A stretch of DNA of 64,000 bases from NCBI GenBank assembly GCA_950295325.1, contig OX485803.1:21390001-21454000 (forward strand), given 5' to 3'. Made by a program: the position numbers and the translations under genes. Below are positions 1 to 10,682 of this stretch, piece after piece. Origin of the DNA: Polytrichum commune. Its lineage: Eukaryota > Streptophyta > Polytrichopsida > Polytrichales > Polytrichaceae. Under the pieces are notes generated by a model. It had not been told where the DNA came from, did not search any database, and saw only the letters and a program-made list of their open reading frames with translations. Numbering within the stretch: the first letter of the stretch is position 1; each line of letters begins with the position of its first letter.

Positions 1-747
1 AGCGCCTTTTCCAGTCTTGTAGTGCTTTTGTTGTAAAAAGAACAAGTAAATATCGTCCACCTTCCACCTTATAATTGAAGAACCCCCATCGAAAACCAGA
101 GAGCTTAATTCACTCTCTCTCGCTTGAATGAAATCCTTTAAGGCTTTTTGAAGCTCAGGATTATGGCGGAAACTACCTGTGAAAAAAGAATCGATCAATG
201 GTTGCGACCGGTTCAGAAACCAACTCTTCACAATACCCTCGTTGTTCTTCAATAGCTTGTGCTGATGATGATAATTATACTCCAACAAATATTTCTTTCC
301 CCACAGATGAGATGTATCATCTGTAAGCTGCCTTGCCTTTGGAGGTTTGAAAATCCTCTCATAGGAAGGCCCTGGATCGGACTTCAGCCTTTGAAAACTT
401 GATTCTGTCCTCATTGTTTGACTTGGATATGACACTTGGGTTGGCATGCATCGTTGGATGGGCAAATCAGTATGTGTTGAAGCAACTTCCACCTCACACG
501 TGCTAGACTTCACAATATTTGCCTCAATCCACCTCAAAACATCTTTCTTGTGTTTCAATGTCGTCACACCCAACTCTGTCAAATCTTCTGCTTTTAAATC
601 CAGGAGCTCCCGTCCATCGATCTCATTGTCAATAAAAGCTTCGCAATATTTTGAAGTGAACACTATATCGCTTACTAGCTTCTCAGCAACTTCCTCCTTT
701 GACCAAGCAAGGATCTCGGGTGATGTGTAACTGCTGGGTCTAGCCAT
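1..747 (-). CDS. SAM-domain protein, 5' part only (runs off left edge)
   Basis: A reading frame of 249 codons opens with ATG at 747-745 on the minus strand and reaches the window edge without a stop. Residues about 10-76 look like a sterile alpha motif: a W-S-x-E-E-V helix, then Y-C-E-A-F near residue 34, then the typical D-G-R-E-L-L-x-L turn, then E-L-G-V-T-T-L-K-H-K. SAM domains mediate protein-protein or RNA contacts, so a scaffold or signalling role is inference. Residues 77-249 are not recognised; they are hydrophilic with a Trp/Leu-rich stretch. Just upstream of the ATG a pyrimidine-rich tract ending in TAG suggests a 5'-UTR intron acceptor, which supports this start. The rest of the gene, including any catalytic domain, lies outside the window. 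The SAM call is good; the function is unknown. Confidence 0.7.
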   Translation of the reverse strand, partial: MARPSSYTSPEILAWSKEEVAEKLVSDIVFTSKYCEAFIDNEIDGRELLDLKAEDLTELGVTTLKHKKDVLRWIEANIVKSSTCEVEVASTHTDLPIQRCMPTQVSYPSQTMRTESSFQRLKSDPGPSYERIFKPPKARQLTDDTSHLWGKKYLLEYNYHHQHKLLKNNEGIVKSWFLNRSQPLIDSFFTGSFRHNPELQKALKDFIQARESELSSLVFDGGSSIIRWKVDDIYLFFLQQKHYKTGKGA

Positions 748-1409
748 GTCTCAAGGTTGACAAGAGTTTCCTACAAAATTCAAAGACAGTTTCAGACAAT
801 TATATCCATTTGTTGTGTGTGAACATTTGTTTTCAAGGTAGAACTTGAATGTGAACTTCTCCTTTTTAATGACATTCCTACCAAAACACACTGGACGAAA
901 CCCACTACTCCAGTCTTTAGAAGAATTGGGTTTAGGATCAAGGATCTGAGAATTAAAGATCAACGCATGAGGCAACGCATGAGGCAGAAAGAAACTTGCC
1001 TGATCTTGGTGGCTTTCTTGATTGCTGAATGGCTGCACATTCTTAATGTTTATCAGTGATCACATTATAGGATTTGGATATATCATGCTCTGATGTCTTC
1101 AGTAGGTTGTCAGATGTCTCTCAAAACTACTCATACTGCAGCTCTTTTTGTGATTGCAATTTCTGATTTTTGATGTGTTTTTACAGGCACTCATGCATTA
1201 TTGAAGAGTAGTTGCCCTTATGCAACTAGGCATATTAAATTACCACATGCCTAGTAGGGTAGCTTTCATTACGAAGCCCTTGCCAGAAACAAACATTTCT
1301 TCCACACCAGAACATAATTATCAACTGCAACTTCGAACGAGATCAACACTACATACAGAGAATAACCCTCTGAGCCTCTAGCCCACCATCGCATGCAGCT
1401 GGCCTATAA

Positions 1410-1500
1410 ATTGGACTACGTGCTCATATGCTCATATTACCACAATCATGTTGACTATTTAGCCTAGAATGATTAGCATAATATGAGCACGTAGTCCAAT
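1410..1500. repeat. 20-bp perfect inverted repeat
   Basis: ATTGGACTACGTGCTCATAT at 1410-1429 is repeated in perfect reverse complement at 1481-1500, with about 50 bases between. The rest of 750-2260 holds no recognisable gene; 1505-1620 carries a weak reverse copy of the dispersed repeat described at 43.9 kb. The repeat may be a small foldback element. Confidence 0.6.
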
Positions 1501-2266
1501 CTCTTTTGAACACATGTCTTTTTGGTGCCAATTTTTAGGTCCACAACCATATATGTTCAAATACAGGTGTCCAGATTATTGTTCTAATCGATTAGGCATG
1601 CCTACCTTAATTTACCTCTTCAATATCAAAATTCCACATCTTTTTCTTCAAGATCTTTTCCTCGATCCCATTGGTCAAAGATACATCATAGTTTGAACAC
1701 CTTGACAGTGTATTAGCTGGAACAGAGCTCAAGAAAGTGATACTTCAGGGCGTTGACAAGAAATTGAGTACAATATGAACTACTGACCTTTAACAGAAGC
1801 CTCCCCATCTATGCGGCCAATGGGTTCTTTCAAAGGCTTTGTTCAAAGCTGAGGATTCATGCAGGAAGAAAGTAGTGCACACGGGAAATTTGTTAACACA
1901 AAGATGGTACTCAATTTTGCATCTCAAATCAACGAAAGCCTAGAACAACAGATCATTCTGCTTTGCATGACCAATCTTGCAACCACTCGGATGATTGCAT
2001 CATGAATGTCCTGCGGTCTACCCTATGTCTCAGTAACATAGACATTACTGGATCTCAGTGCTAGAATAGAACGTGAAAAAGAATGTCTAAAATTTCATGT
2101 CTCCATTTTTTCTTCCAATCATTGAAAACTTATAAATGTTCTCTAAAAAATTCTACATGCATGGAATACTACATCATGCCTTTTTCAGCTCTATATTATC
2201 TGCATGCATGCTAGTGGGGCCAAAACATCACAAAATTGGAAGCTCGCACTGGAGCCGCGTTGCAGA

Positions 2267-4079
2267 TCAGGAGCCCAGCTCCCGCACCAGATCAATTACT
2301 GGTTTTAATGACCCGTCATTCTGCAGATCAAAACCAGATCAAAACTGGCGTCAAATCGTAGATATTCAAGCAACTTTCCAATTTCTTCACATCCAAGTAT
2401 AGTGTCCAGAATATTCATAAGCTCTTCACTACTTGCCTGCAACTTTCTAAGGGTCAGCTGGTTCATAGTTTCAAAGACTCAAAGTGCTTGGAAGAAATTG
2501 AAGATGTATAGCCTTGTATAGGAAGAAAGAGATCAATCAAGAGGAGAAAACTCACCAAAATAACAATGTCGTATGCCTCCTTGTAAGTCTGCAACCAGTT
2601 CCCAGCATTCTCGTTTCTGCTTGCACAACTCCACAACTTTACTTTCATGCAATAGAAACAGAATGAGAACATTAAAGCCGCAAAAGACAATCAGTTTCTA
2701 CATTGAAAGCATACTGAATTTTTTTAACTTTCTAAATGAACAAATGCCTAGTTGCAACATCTTTGCAATATATCCCAAAACAGTGACACGCTTACAGGAA
2801 ACCCACAGAGATTCGATTATCATAATTGACTCCATCGGGCATGCCTAGGTCGCCTAGATGATCACTCAACAACAAGACATTTGTGCACCCTTGAACTATG
2901 GAAGCTCCAGTAGTCTCCCCAACAGCTTTTCCAGTTTTATCATGTAAAGGCGCCGCCATCTCAAGAGCACGCTCATTCTTATCGACGACATGGATGGTTT
3001 TGCCAAAAATTCAAGTAAAATACAACGGTCAAAACTATGCGGGAAAAATAAATACAAGATGAATACATTCGAAGTCAATACTGCTGCATCAGAAGCAAAA
3101 ACAAAAGAGGTATCAACTATGAAAGATAAGAGAGAAAACAAGGTAGTAACATCAATGTTGTATTGCGTCCAGGCAGTACCTTGAAAGCCTGTCAAGTTGC
3201 CATCATCATCAAAATTCATTCTGTTGGAGACAACTCTTATATTTGCATATAGTCGATGGAGCTTTTGCCGCAGGACCTGCGGTGAATATAATTAACATTG
3301 TCAGAACGAAAATCTTAATTCCAGTACAAATTAAAGCTCGACAAGAACCACTAAATTCTGACATTTCACCTCACAACAAACAAGACAGGAGAAGCAAATA
3401 ACCCAGTTCTAAACAACTGCATCTGTTAACATTCATACTTCAATCCTGGGTGCAAAGGTAGTCATACCCCCGGGTACGCAACTCCCATATTATACGCAGG
3501 GGCATCGTACTTAAAACGGCTTAGAGGACGGCTTTTGTAAAAATTATATCAAATTATATCAAATTAAAATGATCAAAAAGTTGGGTGAAGACCAAATCAA
3601 ATAAAATGAGATGAAAAAAAAGTTGGGTGAAGACCAAATTAAATAAATGAGATGAAAAAAAAGTTGGGTTGCATATTTATTAAGCCTCCCATTAAAATTA
3701 TAAGCCACAAATAGTTGCCTCCCATTAAAATTATAATTCATTCACAATGTTAAAATTCTATTAAAAAGTCCAAAAAGTTGGGTAGTTTGACCTATGGTAC
3801 CTGTATTAAAAAAAATCATATAATTAGGTTTTTAATGCAATTATATGCTTCAAAATATATTCATTTCCTATATATAATTACATTTTTGGATTCCTTGTTA
3901 GAAGGGCTACAAGGGTTTCCTACATTAAAACAAATTGTATCACTCAATATTGGACTAAAACGCATTATAAGTGATTATAATCAGGACCATATAATACGGG
4001 AGTTGCGTACCCGGGGTCATACCTCCTCAATGATGTTAGCTAGACCGGCTGAGAATATTAGCAAAGGAACTCTGTCATC
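2267..4079 (-). CDS. UMPH-1 type cytosolic 5'-nucleotidase (HAD superfamily), 3' part of gene
   Basis: Five exons on the minus strand give a continuous C-terminal part of a cytosolic 5'-nucleotidase III (pyrimidine nucleotidase, hydrolysing nucleoside monophosphates): 4079-4023, 3276-3180, 3003-2796, 2616-2556, 2320-2267. Family blocks are visible in order: LLIFSAGLANIIEE (HAD motif II, Ser), NIRVVSNRMNFDDDGNLTGF, KNERALEM, NVLLLSDHLGDLGMPDG (motif IV acidic pair), NYDNRISVGFLN and YDIVILNDGS, ending ELGS-stop. Reading phases agree at all four junctions, but the third exon is preceded by TTTTTG rather than AG. A 547-bp MITE lies in the first visible intron, flush with the donor. The HAD motif I exon (DxDGT) and the N-terminus were not found upstream to 10 kb, where two other minus-strand genes occur. 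The gene is therefore either very long, truncated or decaying. Confidence 0.85.
3469..4015. mobile_element. hAT-like MITE with 8-bp target duplication, in nucleotidase intron
   Basis: The 26-bp terminal inverted repeats begin CCCGGGTACGCAACTCCC, continue with ATATTATA or GTATTATA, and differ at one base. Both ends are flanked by the octamer GTCATACC (3461-3468 and 4016-4023). An 8-bp duplication is characteristic of hAT elements, which is the basis of the class call; the termini are not the commonest hAT ends. The interior has no transposase. It is AT-rich and holds two copies of a unit of about 50 bp around AAAAAGTTGGGTGAAGACC and two of CCCATTAAAATTATAA. Confidence 0.8.
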
Positions 4080-4193
4080 CTGTCAGTCAGATACATGTAT
4101 GTGAAAAATATGTTGATCAAAAACCCGATATCTTGGATACAATTCAGGATAAAATGAATTGTAATGAACTTTCAGGTAATTTAATATGCCTAG

Positions 4194-4763
4194 TTGCATG
4201 TAAATTTATTAGATGAGGTGCAAGAGGACACCGAGTTACCATCCAACCCTTTGACATATTTGGATGATTTGCAAGATAAGTCCCTTGAAACATTTCCGAC
4301 GCCAAAAGGATTCGTTGCCAGTTGCAATTACATATCGGAGATCCAACAGTTTGCTCATCGGTTTAGTTCAGGACTTACCGTGGAGAACTCAAAGGATGCG
4401 TTTGCCATGCTAAAACCAATCTCTGACCACGAATATATAGTGCAGCAAGACCTTCTAGCCACACTTTGGTGGGACGGTGTTCCACAACCGATGACTCTGA
4501 ATGTTTTGACGCTCCTGTTCCAGTCTTGTTATTGGGCATTGCGTGTTCAAAGATTATACACCCAAAGAACAAATGTTGTATTTACCTCCTACTGCCCACG
4601 CCGAATTGTGGGAGTAGCTTGCAGGCGAGGAGGCTCTTCATTATTGCTTACTTTCCACATAAATCTGACGATCATATCTCTCAATCTCCTCTATCTATCT
4701 ATCTCCTGGGGGGTGCACCTTCCATTAAAACCAAGAATCACGTGCATACGCATCATACTCTAA
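4194..4763 (+). CDS. Unrecognised open reading frame
   Basis: This is a 189-codon plus-strand frame immediately upstream of the nucleotidase exons and on the opposite strand. The first 100 residues are of mixed composition with motifs such as LKPISDHEYIVQQDLLATLWW. The last 60 are hydrophobic and look like chance translation. I do not recognise a family. It could be a captured gene fragment or part of an old element. No good donor or acceptor was seen that would extend it. Confidence 0.2.
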   Translation: MHVNLLDEVQEDTELPSNPLTYLDDLQDKSLETFPTPKGFVASCNYISEIQQFAHRFSSGLTVENSKDAFAMLKPISDHEYIVQQDLLATLWWDGVPQPMTLNVLTLLFQSCYWALRVQRLYTQRTNVVFTSYCPRRIVGVACRRGGSSLLLTFHINLTIISLNLLYLSISWGVHLPLKPRITCIRIIL

Positions 4764-5322
4764 TAACCCCCTATATACAAGTTTTGATTTTTTGATTTTA
4801 TGATCTTTTTTTCCTTGGTAAAATTTATTAGTACATGTACCATTTCGATGATAAAAGTACAAGGGACAATATGTACACATGAAAAAAGTTACATTTATAT
4901 ATAGTCATTAACAAAAATACAAGTATACTTTTGAACAACAATGAACCCTTATCATATGTATAATGCAGAACCCTAGTATTCATCATTAGAGTCGTTGAAG
5001 ATTTTTCATCCCCCATGATGACACTCATAAGCATCTATGTTTGTAGTATTATATGTCACAGAAGCTAATGCAATTTTCTTTTTCAAAGTTTACCATCAAA
5101 TGAGTAGTATGATCATATCTCCACTATTTGAGGTTGGTTCCTTATTGAAACCAATGTAAGCCAATCTTCATGTTTGATCAACAGTCCATCAAGTCAATTG
5201 GATCTTTACACTCCACCCAATGATTACTAAACTTTCTACACATCCTATAAACCCTCCCAACAAACCCAAACCTTAATTGAAGTTGATTTTCTTGCTCTAC
5301 CTCATCTTTTGTTATTATTTTA

Positions 5323-5628
5323 GGGTTGGTTTACACCATGAAACATGAAGTTGGGCCATGGACTTGATGATCCGATTTCTTAAAAAATCAATTTACAAAA
5401 CCTTTGGGCCCCTCACTATGTGTAAACTGAATGTGGACCAAGAGGAATGACCATGTCAATGGATAATGTAAGTCTTAAAATATGTCTTTTAGGGACCTTG
5501 AACTCCATGGTGACTCTGACATTTTTTCCTTTGTGTAAACCGAAATGGTCCCGGGACAAGTTCAACAACCAATCACACATTTTACAGGGCCTTGGGACAA
5601 CTTCATGGTCCATGGTGTAAACAACCCC
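5323..5628. mobile_element. Tourist-like MITE (PIF/Harbinger type), copy 1
   Basis: The element is about 306 bp. Its ends read GGGTTGGTTTACACC and, in reverse complement, GGGGTTGTTTACACC, and the inverted repeat extends with mismatches to about 30 bp (through CATGAAGTTG). It is flanked by TTA on both sides (5320-5322 and 5629-5631). A TTA duplication and G-rich ends followed by GTTT fit the PIF/Harbinger 'Tourist' group. A second, interrupted copy lies at 17.88-19.11 kb. The flanking 4.8-5.3 and 5.65-7.1 kb show no gene. Confidence 0.75.
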
Positions 5629-6369
5629 TTAGCGTCATGTGTGTTCAAAAAACACACACCATAATCACACCCAAGATTTGATTTAGTATCATGGTTTGCG
5701 GTAGTAAGGAATTTAGGTTTCATAGACATATAAATTGCCAACCTTAGTCTGAGTCAATTGATCATTAGATGAAGTTGGAGCCATTCAATTAACTAATGAA
5801 CATATTTACAAAAATCCAAAATCCCTTACCTCTACATAAGCCATTTTGAACTTCACATTAAAAAAATCTTATGCTCTAAAGTCTAGTGACACTACCATAC
5901 AAGTACAAATGTTATACATGTTTTAAAAGTTCTCCATACATGTGCATAATTACGAGTTATAATTTGTATAGCACATGAATACGTAGTACGACAAAGTTCA
6001 TAACACCCATTTTGTGCACTCATGTGTTGTTGTCAGTGTTTAGCATAGTGCACATCTAGGGATCTATCTACCTTCCTTCCTTCCTTCTAATGCATTTCGG
6101 TTACCAACTTCATTTTATGACATTTATCTACATTTCTAGGCCAGGAAATTTATGGGGATTTATGTCCGTACAATTCACAAATGAGAACAATGGGGTTGGG
6201 GTGAATAATATTATGTTCGTTGAGGGATTTTTCATATCTAGACACAAACCCAAAATTGGAATAGATTTTTTTTTGTTGGAGTTGGCAATTGATGCCATGC
6301 CATCGTGAATTATTGCTCCTAATCAATTCAAAGACCATTGACATGTAAAATAGCAAACCATTTCCAATT

Positions 6370-6910
6370 CAAACACAAATGATAGATCAATAGATTGAAT
6401 TCTCTCAATGCCGTCCCCTTCCCAAGCACAATGTTGCTCCTCATCCTTGAGGAATAGCAAATCATCAATTTAGTAGAAGCATTCCAAGATGTGATTTAGA
6501 AACAACTGTTATCAAGACAAAAGTCACCACCCTGGGTAAGACGGGTTAAGAAATTATGTCTTGACCCCAAAAACTTGCTTATATTTATTATAGACTAGGT
6601 CGCTTTATTCCATAATCATTATTTATATATTTATTAAAAAATCCTTTCACATTCATTGGCTAAGACCCACTTGAATCGCACGTGGAACTACAACCCCGAT
6701 ACTAGTAAAATGAGATAGAGAACCCTCTATGATTGTTCTCAGAATATTGACAGATGAAGAGCAAACCTTGTCCAAATTTGAGACAATTAGTAGATCACTA
6801 GATTCCTCTCAATGCTCTCCCTCTTTCCAAGCACCATGTTACTCGTCTTTGCTTGTAACATATCATCAATACAGTAGAAGCATTCTAAATGACTCACAAA
6901 CAACCCATAG
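6370..6910. repeat. Direct duplication of about 130 bp, two diverged copies
   Basis: The segments at about 6370-6500 and 6785-6910 align along their length (shared landmarks: CTCTCAATGC, TTCCAAGCAC, ATGTT-CTC, CATCAAT, AGTAGAAGCATTC). They are old and diverged, and no coding potential was seen. Confidence 0.5.
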
Positions 6911-7134
6911 CAATCTTCAGCACGTGTAAGGACGCTCCCTTTCTATTTCATCTTCAAGAATAAAGTTTCAAGAATCAAGGTCCTTGAGTGCCCCGAGCAC
7001 AACCACGTGGCAAGCTCTCATTAGTCGACACCTCATCGGGTGCTACATAGGCCCGTTCTTCCATCCACTAAGGTTCAATTGAATCGGGGCATCCACAATG
7101 GGCTACTCTAGACTTCGAATAAATGAATTGATGA

Positions 7135-7539
7135 TTAGAACGTATCCCAAAATCCTGCAAACACCCATGCCCATGTCTGCATGTTCATGCTATACAACCC
7201 GGTCTCGTTCACTTTCCACATGCTTCTTGGGTCCATCACCCCCGGCCACCCTTGCCGCGACCACACCTCAATAGTTTTGGCTTTTCGGGGAGTTTCCTTC
7301 ACGGCACGCATCGCCACGCGGTAGTAGTCGGACCGCGTGGTCGAGTACACCCACTGCGCTTTCCCTCCCGGAAAAACTGTCTGGGTGGGGAACGAGTCAT
7401 TGTTGTCATACAACACAAAGTCACATTTCGTAAGTAGGTCTTGCTCAATGTCCGTCATTCCATCCCCATGCGCGCTTCCAAATATACCTGTCATAATTAG
7501 TGACGCAAGTAGCCACGCAGGAACCCATGTTGTCGCCAT
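7135..7539 (-). CDS. Small secreted protein, possibly plant self-incompatibility protein S1-like
   Basis: Single-exon frame of 134 residues. Residues 1-25 form a clear signal peptide (MATTWVPAWLLASLIMTGIF then GSAHG). The mature part has an FPGGKAQWVY stretch and ends with W-K-V-N-E-T-G-L-Y followed by Trp-rich residues. That layout, a gated beta-sandwich core closing with W-x-V-x-E-x-G-x-Y, recalls the S-protein homologue family of secreted plant ligands, but the paired cysteines usual there are absent (one Cys in the mature part). The family assignment is inference. An upstream in-frame Met at 7668 would add 43 residues, but a pyrimidine tract ending in CAG at about 7565 looks like a 5'-UTR intron acceptor and favours the signal-peptide start. 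The same-strand neighbour at 9.8 kb is also secreted. Confidence 0.6.
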   Translation of the reverse strand: MATTWVPAWLLASLIMTGIFGSAHGDGMTDIEQDLLTKCDFVLYDNNDSFPTQTVFPGGKAQWVYSTTRSDYYRVAMRAVKETPRKAKTIEVWSRQGWPGVMDPRSMWKVNETGLYSMNMQTWAWVFAGFWDTF

Positions 7540-7699
7540 GGTAATTGATATTGATGATGTCTTGGAATTTCTGAAAAGGAAAGTTACAACATTGATCATC
7601 TTATTTGTGTTAGATAGCATCGATACGGATGATTGCAAAAACATATCCTCCACAGGTTTCATCTCCAAACATGTTGTTCATCAAGGTTGTATCTGATGT

Positions 7700-9700
7700 A
7701 GACTCGGGACCTGATTAAAGTTTATGAATTTTACAACAATGGCCTTGAGAGATGATGGATTTTGGATTAATTATGACTGCAGGAAAGTAACAAATACAAT
7801 CTCTGCTGTAGTATTAAATTAAGTTTTAAGTTTTTGGTTTCAAATGGTGATCGTGAGTCCATTGAAGCTAACAATACACCACACATACACTCAGTCACCC
7901 CAAGTGGGCCTTAATTAGGAGGGACACTAAGATGAAGACGTATCAAAACACCAACTTAAAACTGAGTGATACCACCCCACCAATTAGCTACCAATGAACC
8001 AAAAGCCACAACTGCAACAACAATTCAGTTGGCCGTAGGCAATAAGTCAAGGATTCGTCTAACAAGTTGGAAGCAACCGTGCATAAACCAATAGAAGAAA
8101 TGACAAACTTTGAAACCTGACTAGTTGATCTAAGAAAGCAGTTGTAAACGCAATGAGAAGGCTAGGGCAACTCACTTCAGTGGAAGTAAGAGAGGAAGGC
8201 ACCTTGGAGAACTCACATTGCAAGCATTTATAGCTTGAGACCTTCAAGCTTCCACATATGCTTGAATGATACGCTACTCATCCTCATATTCACGATGGGA
8301 ACATCATGGTTATCCACAATGACGGGATCTCAATTGAAATCCCCATTCACCATTTTGCAAGGAAAAGACATAACATCCGAATATTCAATCACGTTAAACT
8401 ATGAGGTTGTGATCTAAAGTCATGTCATTGTCGAGTATGTTTGGGTGGTCTCCACCATCTTAGACTCTAAGATTCTGATAAATGTGTTTCTGAAGCTATG
8501 ATCTGTTGAGTGAGCCACTTGCATTTTGTCTACTAGGTAGTTACTGTACAAGACGAACGGGTCAAACGGCAAACTTAGTACATCTAAACACTGAAACCTC
8601 CACTTTCATATATTTCAACACTTACAACTCCCATTGATTCAATCGCATCAACCTACAAAAATATTTCACATTAAGAGGTTTAATTAAGAGTTCAACTTGG
8701 TATGGAAGTGATTGATAGATTTGTGTCCGCAAATTTGCTCCTATCACGTTGCACTTATCAAGCGTACAACTCACTTCATAAGTGATCTTGAATAGCCAAA
8801 TATAAAACATCCCCTGGGTATATAGTCAGAACGATCATGAGACACAGGGATGGTGTATGATAATTAGTTCACATTTATTCTTTCAAACACTCCCAAAGTC
8901 TGACGACTAAGAGTATGAGAGCTGTAACAAATTACAAGATGATATACACCACCCAACGAAAACCAAACTGTGCTAGCTAGCACGGTTGAAATGCATGCAA
9001 TACAGCTTGCACCCCCATACCACTGCACTAACTCTGCCTCATGTCAGTCTATCTACTGATCAATTTCAGCAGTAACGACCATATAGTCACAAATAAGAAA
9101 TTACAAGTTACCCGCAAAGTCTCTCTAGACTAGTTGCAGATACTGTGTACAGGAGCCACATCTTCTATTGGTTTCGTGAAACAGCTATAACCCTTTTTTC
9201 AGCTGTAGTTGTGACGAAGGCAAGAAGTTGATGCGACAAATCACTGTCTGACTGCCAGTAAGCTGAGTTTCAACATGAACATCCATATCGCCTTGACTTC
9301 AATATCATCCTCAGTAGTACTTCATCTGCATACCAGGGATTCTCAAGCAGTCAGCACCATTACAGACGAGGTTTGAAATTGCAAGCAGTCAGGATCATTG
9401 CACCGGTTTGAAATTTTTGTGATTTCCTCAAATTTATAGGTCCATTCCTGACGTGCTCATTGTGTTGCAATAGTCTCCAGTTCCTGACGCCCATTACGAA
9501 TACTTTTTGAAGGTTTTTGCGAATTATGAGAATTTGCATCTGGCTCCGGCCTCGATTTGGATCTGCTAACCATCTTGTACTGCTTATCACAAGTTTCATA
9601 TCCGAGGAGAAGTGGGCTGATGGGGAAAAGTAAGCATTCAAGACCCACCATCCGCCTTAATCAGCTAGCTGCAATACTGCGACTAAATAATGACACGATC
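7700..9700. other. Intergenic stretch without a gene
   Basis: No credible exon was found. Around 9500-9640 is a partial copy of the dispersed repeat family (TTTGGATCTGCTAACCATC, then a GAGGAGAAGTGGG-like end). Short frames here have no signal or domain. Confidence 0.4.
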
Positions 9701-9781
9701 ATAAAGTGAGCAACATGATTCACAACCCGACCTGCGTGGCCAATGAAAGAAGTTGGAAGCAAACCTGGCCATCACGCTGCC

Positions 9782-10129
9782 CTACTTCTTCATGCTGAGC
9801 TTGCGGGGCAGGCCCAGAGCCTCTCGCACATTCTCCTCGAGGCCTCCCCAGGGTTGGCAAGCGCCATCGTTAGAGCAGGTCTTGCCGGAATCGCAGGTGG
9901 GCTCAAACGCATAAGTCCCGCACACGAATCCCTTTCCCCACTGCAAGTCGCAGTACAGCTTCCGGCCTCCGTTGTAGGGGTCGCACTCGCAGCATGGCCA
10001 TGCGGGGCCACAACTGTCCCCCATCCTGGGACACCATGCGTCCACCATCGTTGGGCCCGTCACCACCAGCAGCACCACCGCCACCATCAACACCAACACC
10101 GCCTGGGAGCTCCGGGAAGAAGTCGACAT
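9782..10129 (-). CDS. Secreted cysteine-rich peptide (ten Cys, possible cystine knot)
   Basis: Single-exon gene of 115 codons. Residues 1-31 are a signal peptide with a Val/Leu core ending V-D-A. The mature peptide has ten cysteines at residues 33, 40, 46, 47, 49, 60, 70, 79, 85 and 91, followed by a Cys-free tail. The start of the pattern, C-x6-C-x5-CC, is the spacing seen in inhibitor-cystine-knot (knottin) folds; the additional C-x-C and the last three Cys are not standard, so the fold is inference. Such apoplastic peptides are often defence or signalling molecules in plants, but no specific family was recognised. A TATA box lies about 100 bases upstream of the ATG with an unbroken 5' leader, which supports a short intronless gene. 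Overlapping frames on both strands are GC-driven shadows. Confidence 0.75.
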   Translation of the reverse strand: MSTSSRSSQAVLVLMVAVVLLVVTGPTMVDAWCPRMGDSCGPAWPCCECDPYNGGRKLYCDLQWGKGFVCGTYAFEPTCDSGKTCSNDGACQPWGGLEENVREALGLPRKLSMKK

Positions 10130-10227
10130 GGTTGGCTACTTTCACACTCACACAACAGTTTGAATGAATCGGTGGTGAGTCTGCTGATCAAAGAAGGAGT
10201 GTGGGTGGATGTAGTTTGTTGCTGCAG

Positions 10228-10235
10228 CTTTATAC
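10228..10235 (-). promoter_or_regulatory. TATA box of the cysteine-rich peptide gene
   Basis: On the minus strand the bases read GTATAAAG, preceded by GCAC, 99 bases upstream of the ATG at 10129. Transcription would start near 10200, leaving a 5' leader of about 70 bases with no upstream ATG in the first part. Confidence 0.55.
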
Positions 10236-10528
10236 GTGCATATGGATCCGCGGGGGTTGGGATTGTGTTGTTCCAGACGGTGTCTGATCCGCAGGCAGCG
10301 TGGATCACGCTCTGGGTGCGTCGACGTTGGATTCTGACAAGCAGTCTGTGAGGAGCAAGTTGGGGCGGGTGGAGACTGTAGAGTCTAGAGATATGGAGGC
10401 CGTGGCTGTTGCGTGCAACCGGAAGCTGAAGTGAGGTGTGTGGACTTCGGAGCTTGATTAGAGGCAGCATAAAAATCATGTCTGGCTTCACGGTGTCAGT
10501 GTTGTCGTATGCATCATAATCCCCCACT

Positions 10529-10547
10529 CCCCCCCCCCCCCCCCCCC
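10529..10547. repeat. Poly(C) tract, 19 bases
   Basis: Uninterrupted run of C. Similar runs occur at 13633-13646, 38498-38519 (22 C), 47248-47259 and, as G, at 47781-47797. Confidence 0.9.
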
Positions 10548-10682
10548 TTTCCCCCTTTGCACACGCAACGCCTAATTACAGTGTCCTCACAAGGGGCATT
10601 GATTTTAATGTGTTTTTCAATTTTCATAAGGGAATGCAGTTTGCGATCTACTCGAGAGAAGAAGTACGCTACAATGTCATAT

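Noticed and set aside
9743-10351. 202-codon plus-strand frame across the Cys-rich peptide gene
   Set aside because: It is antisense to a gene with signal peptide, Cys pattern and TATA box; its His/Pro/Ala-rich translation is a GC shadow.
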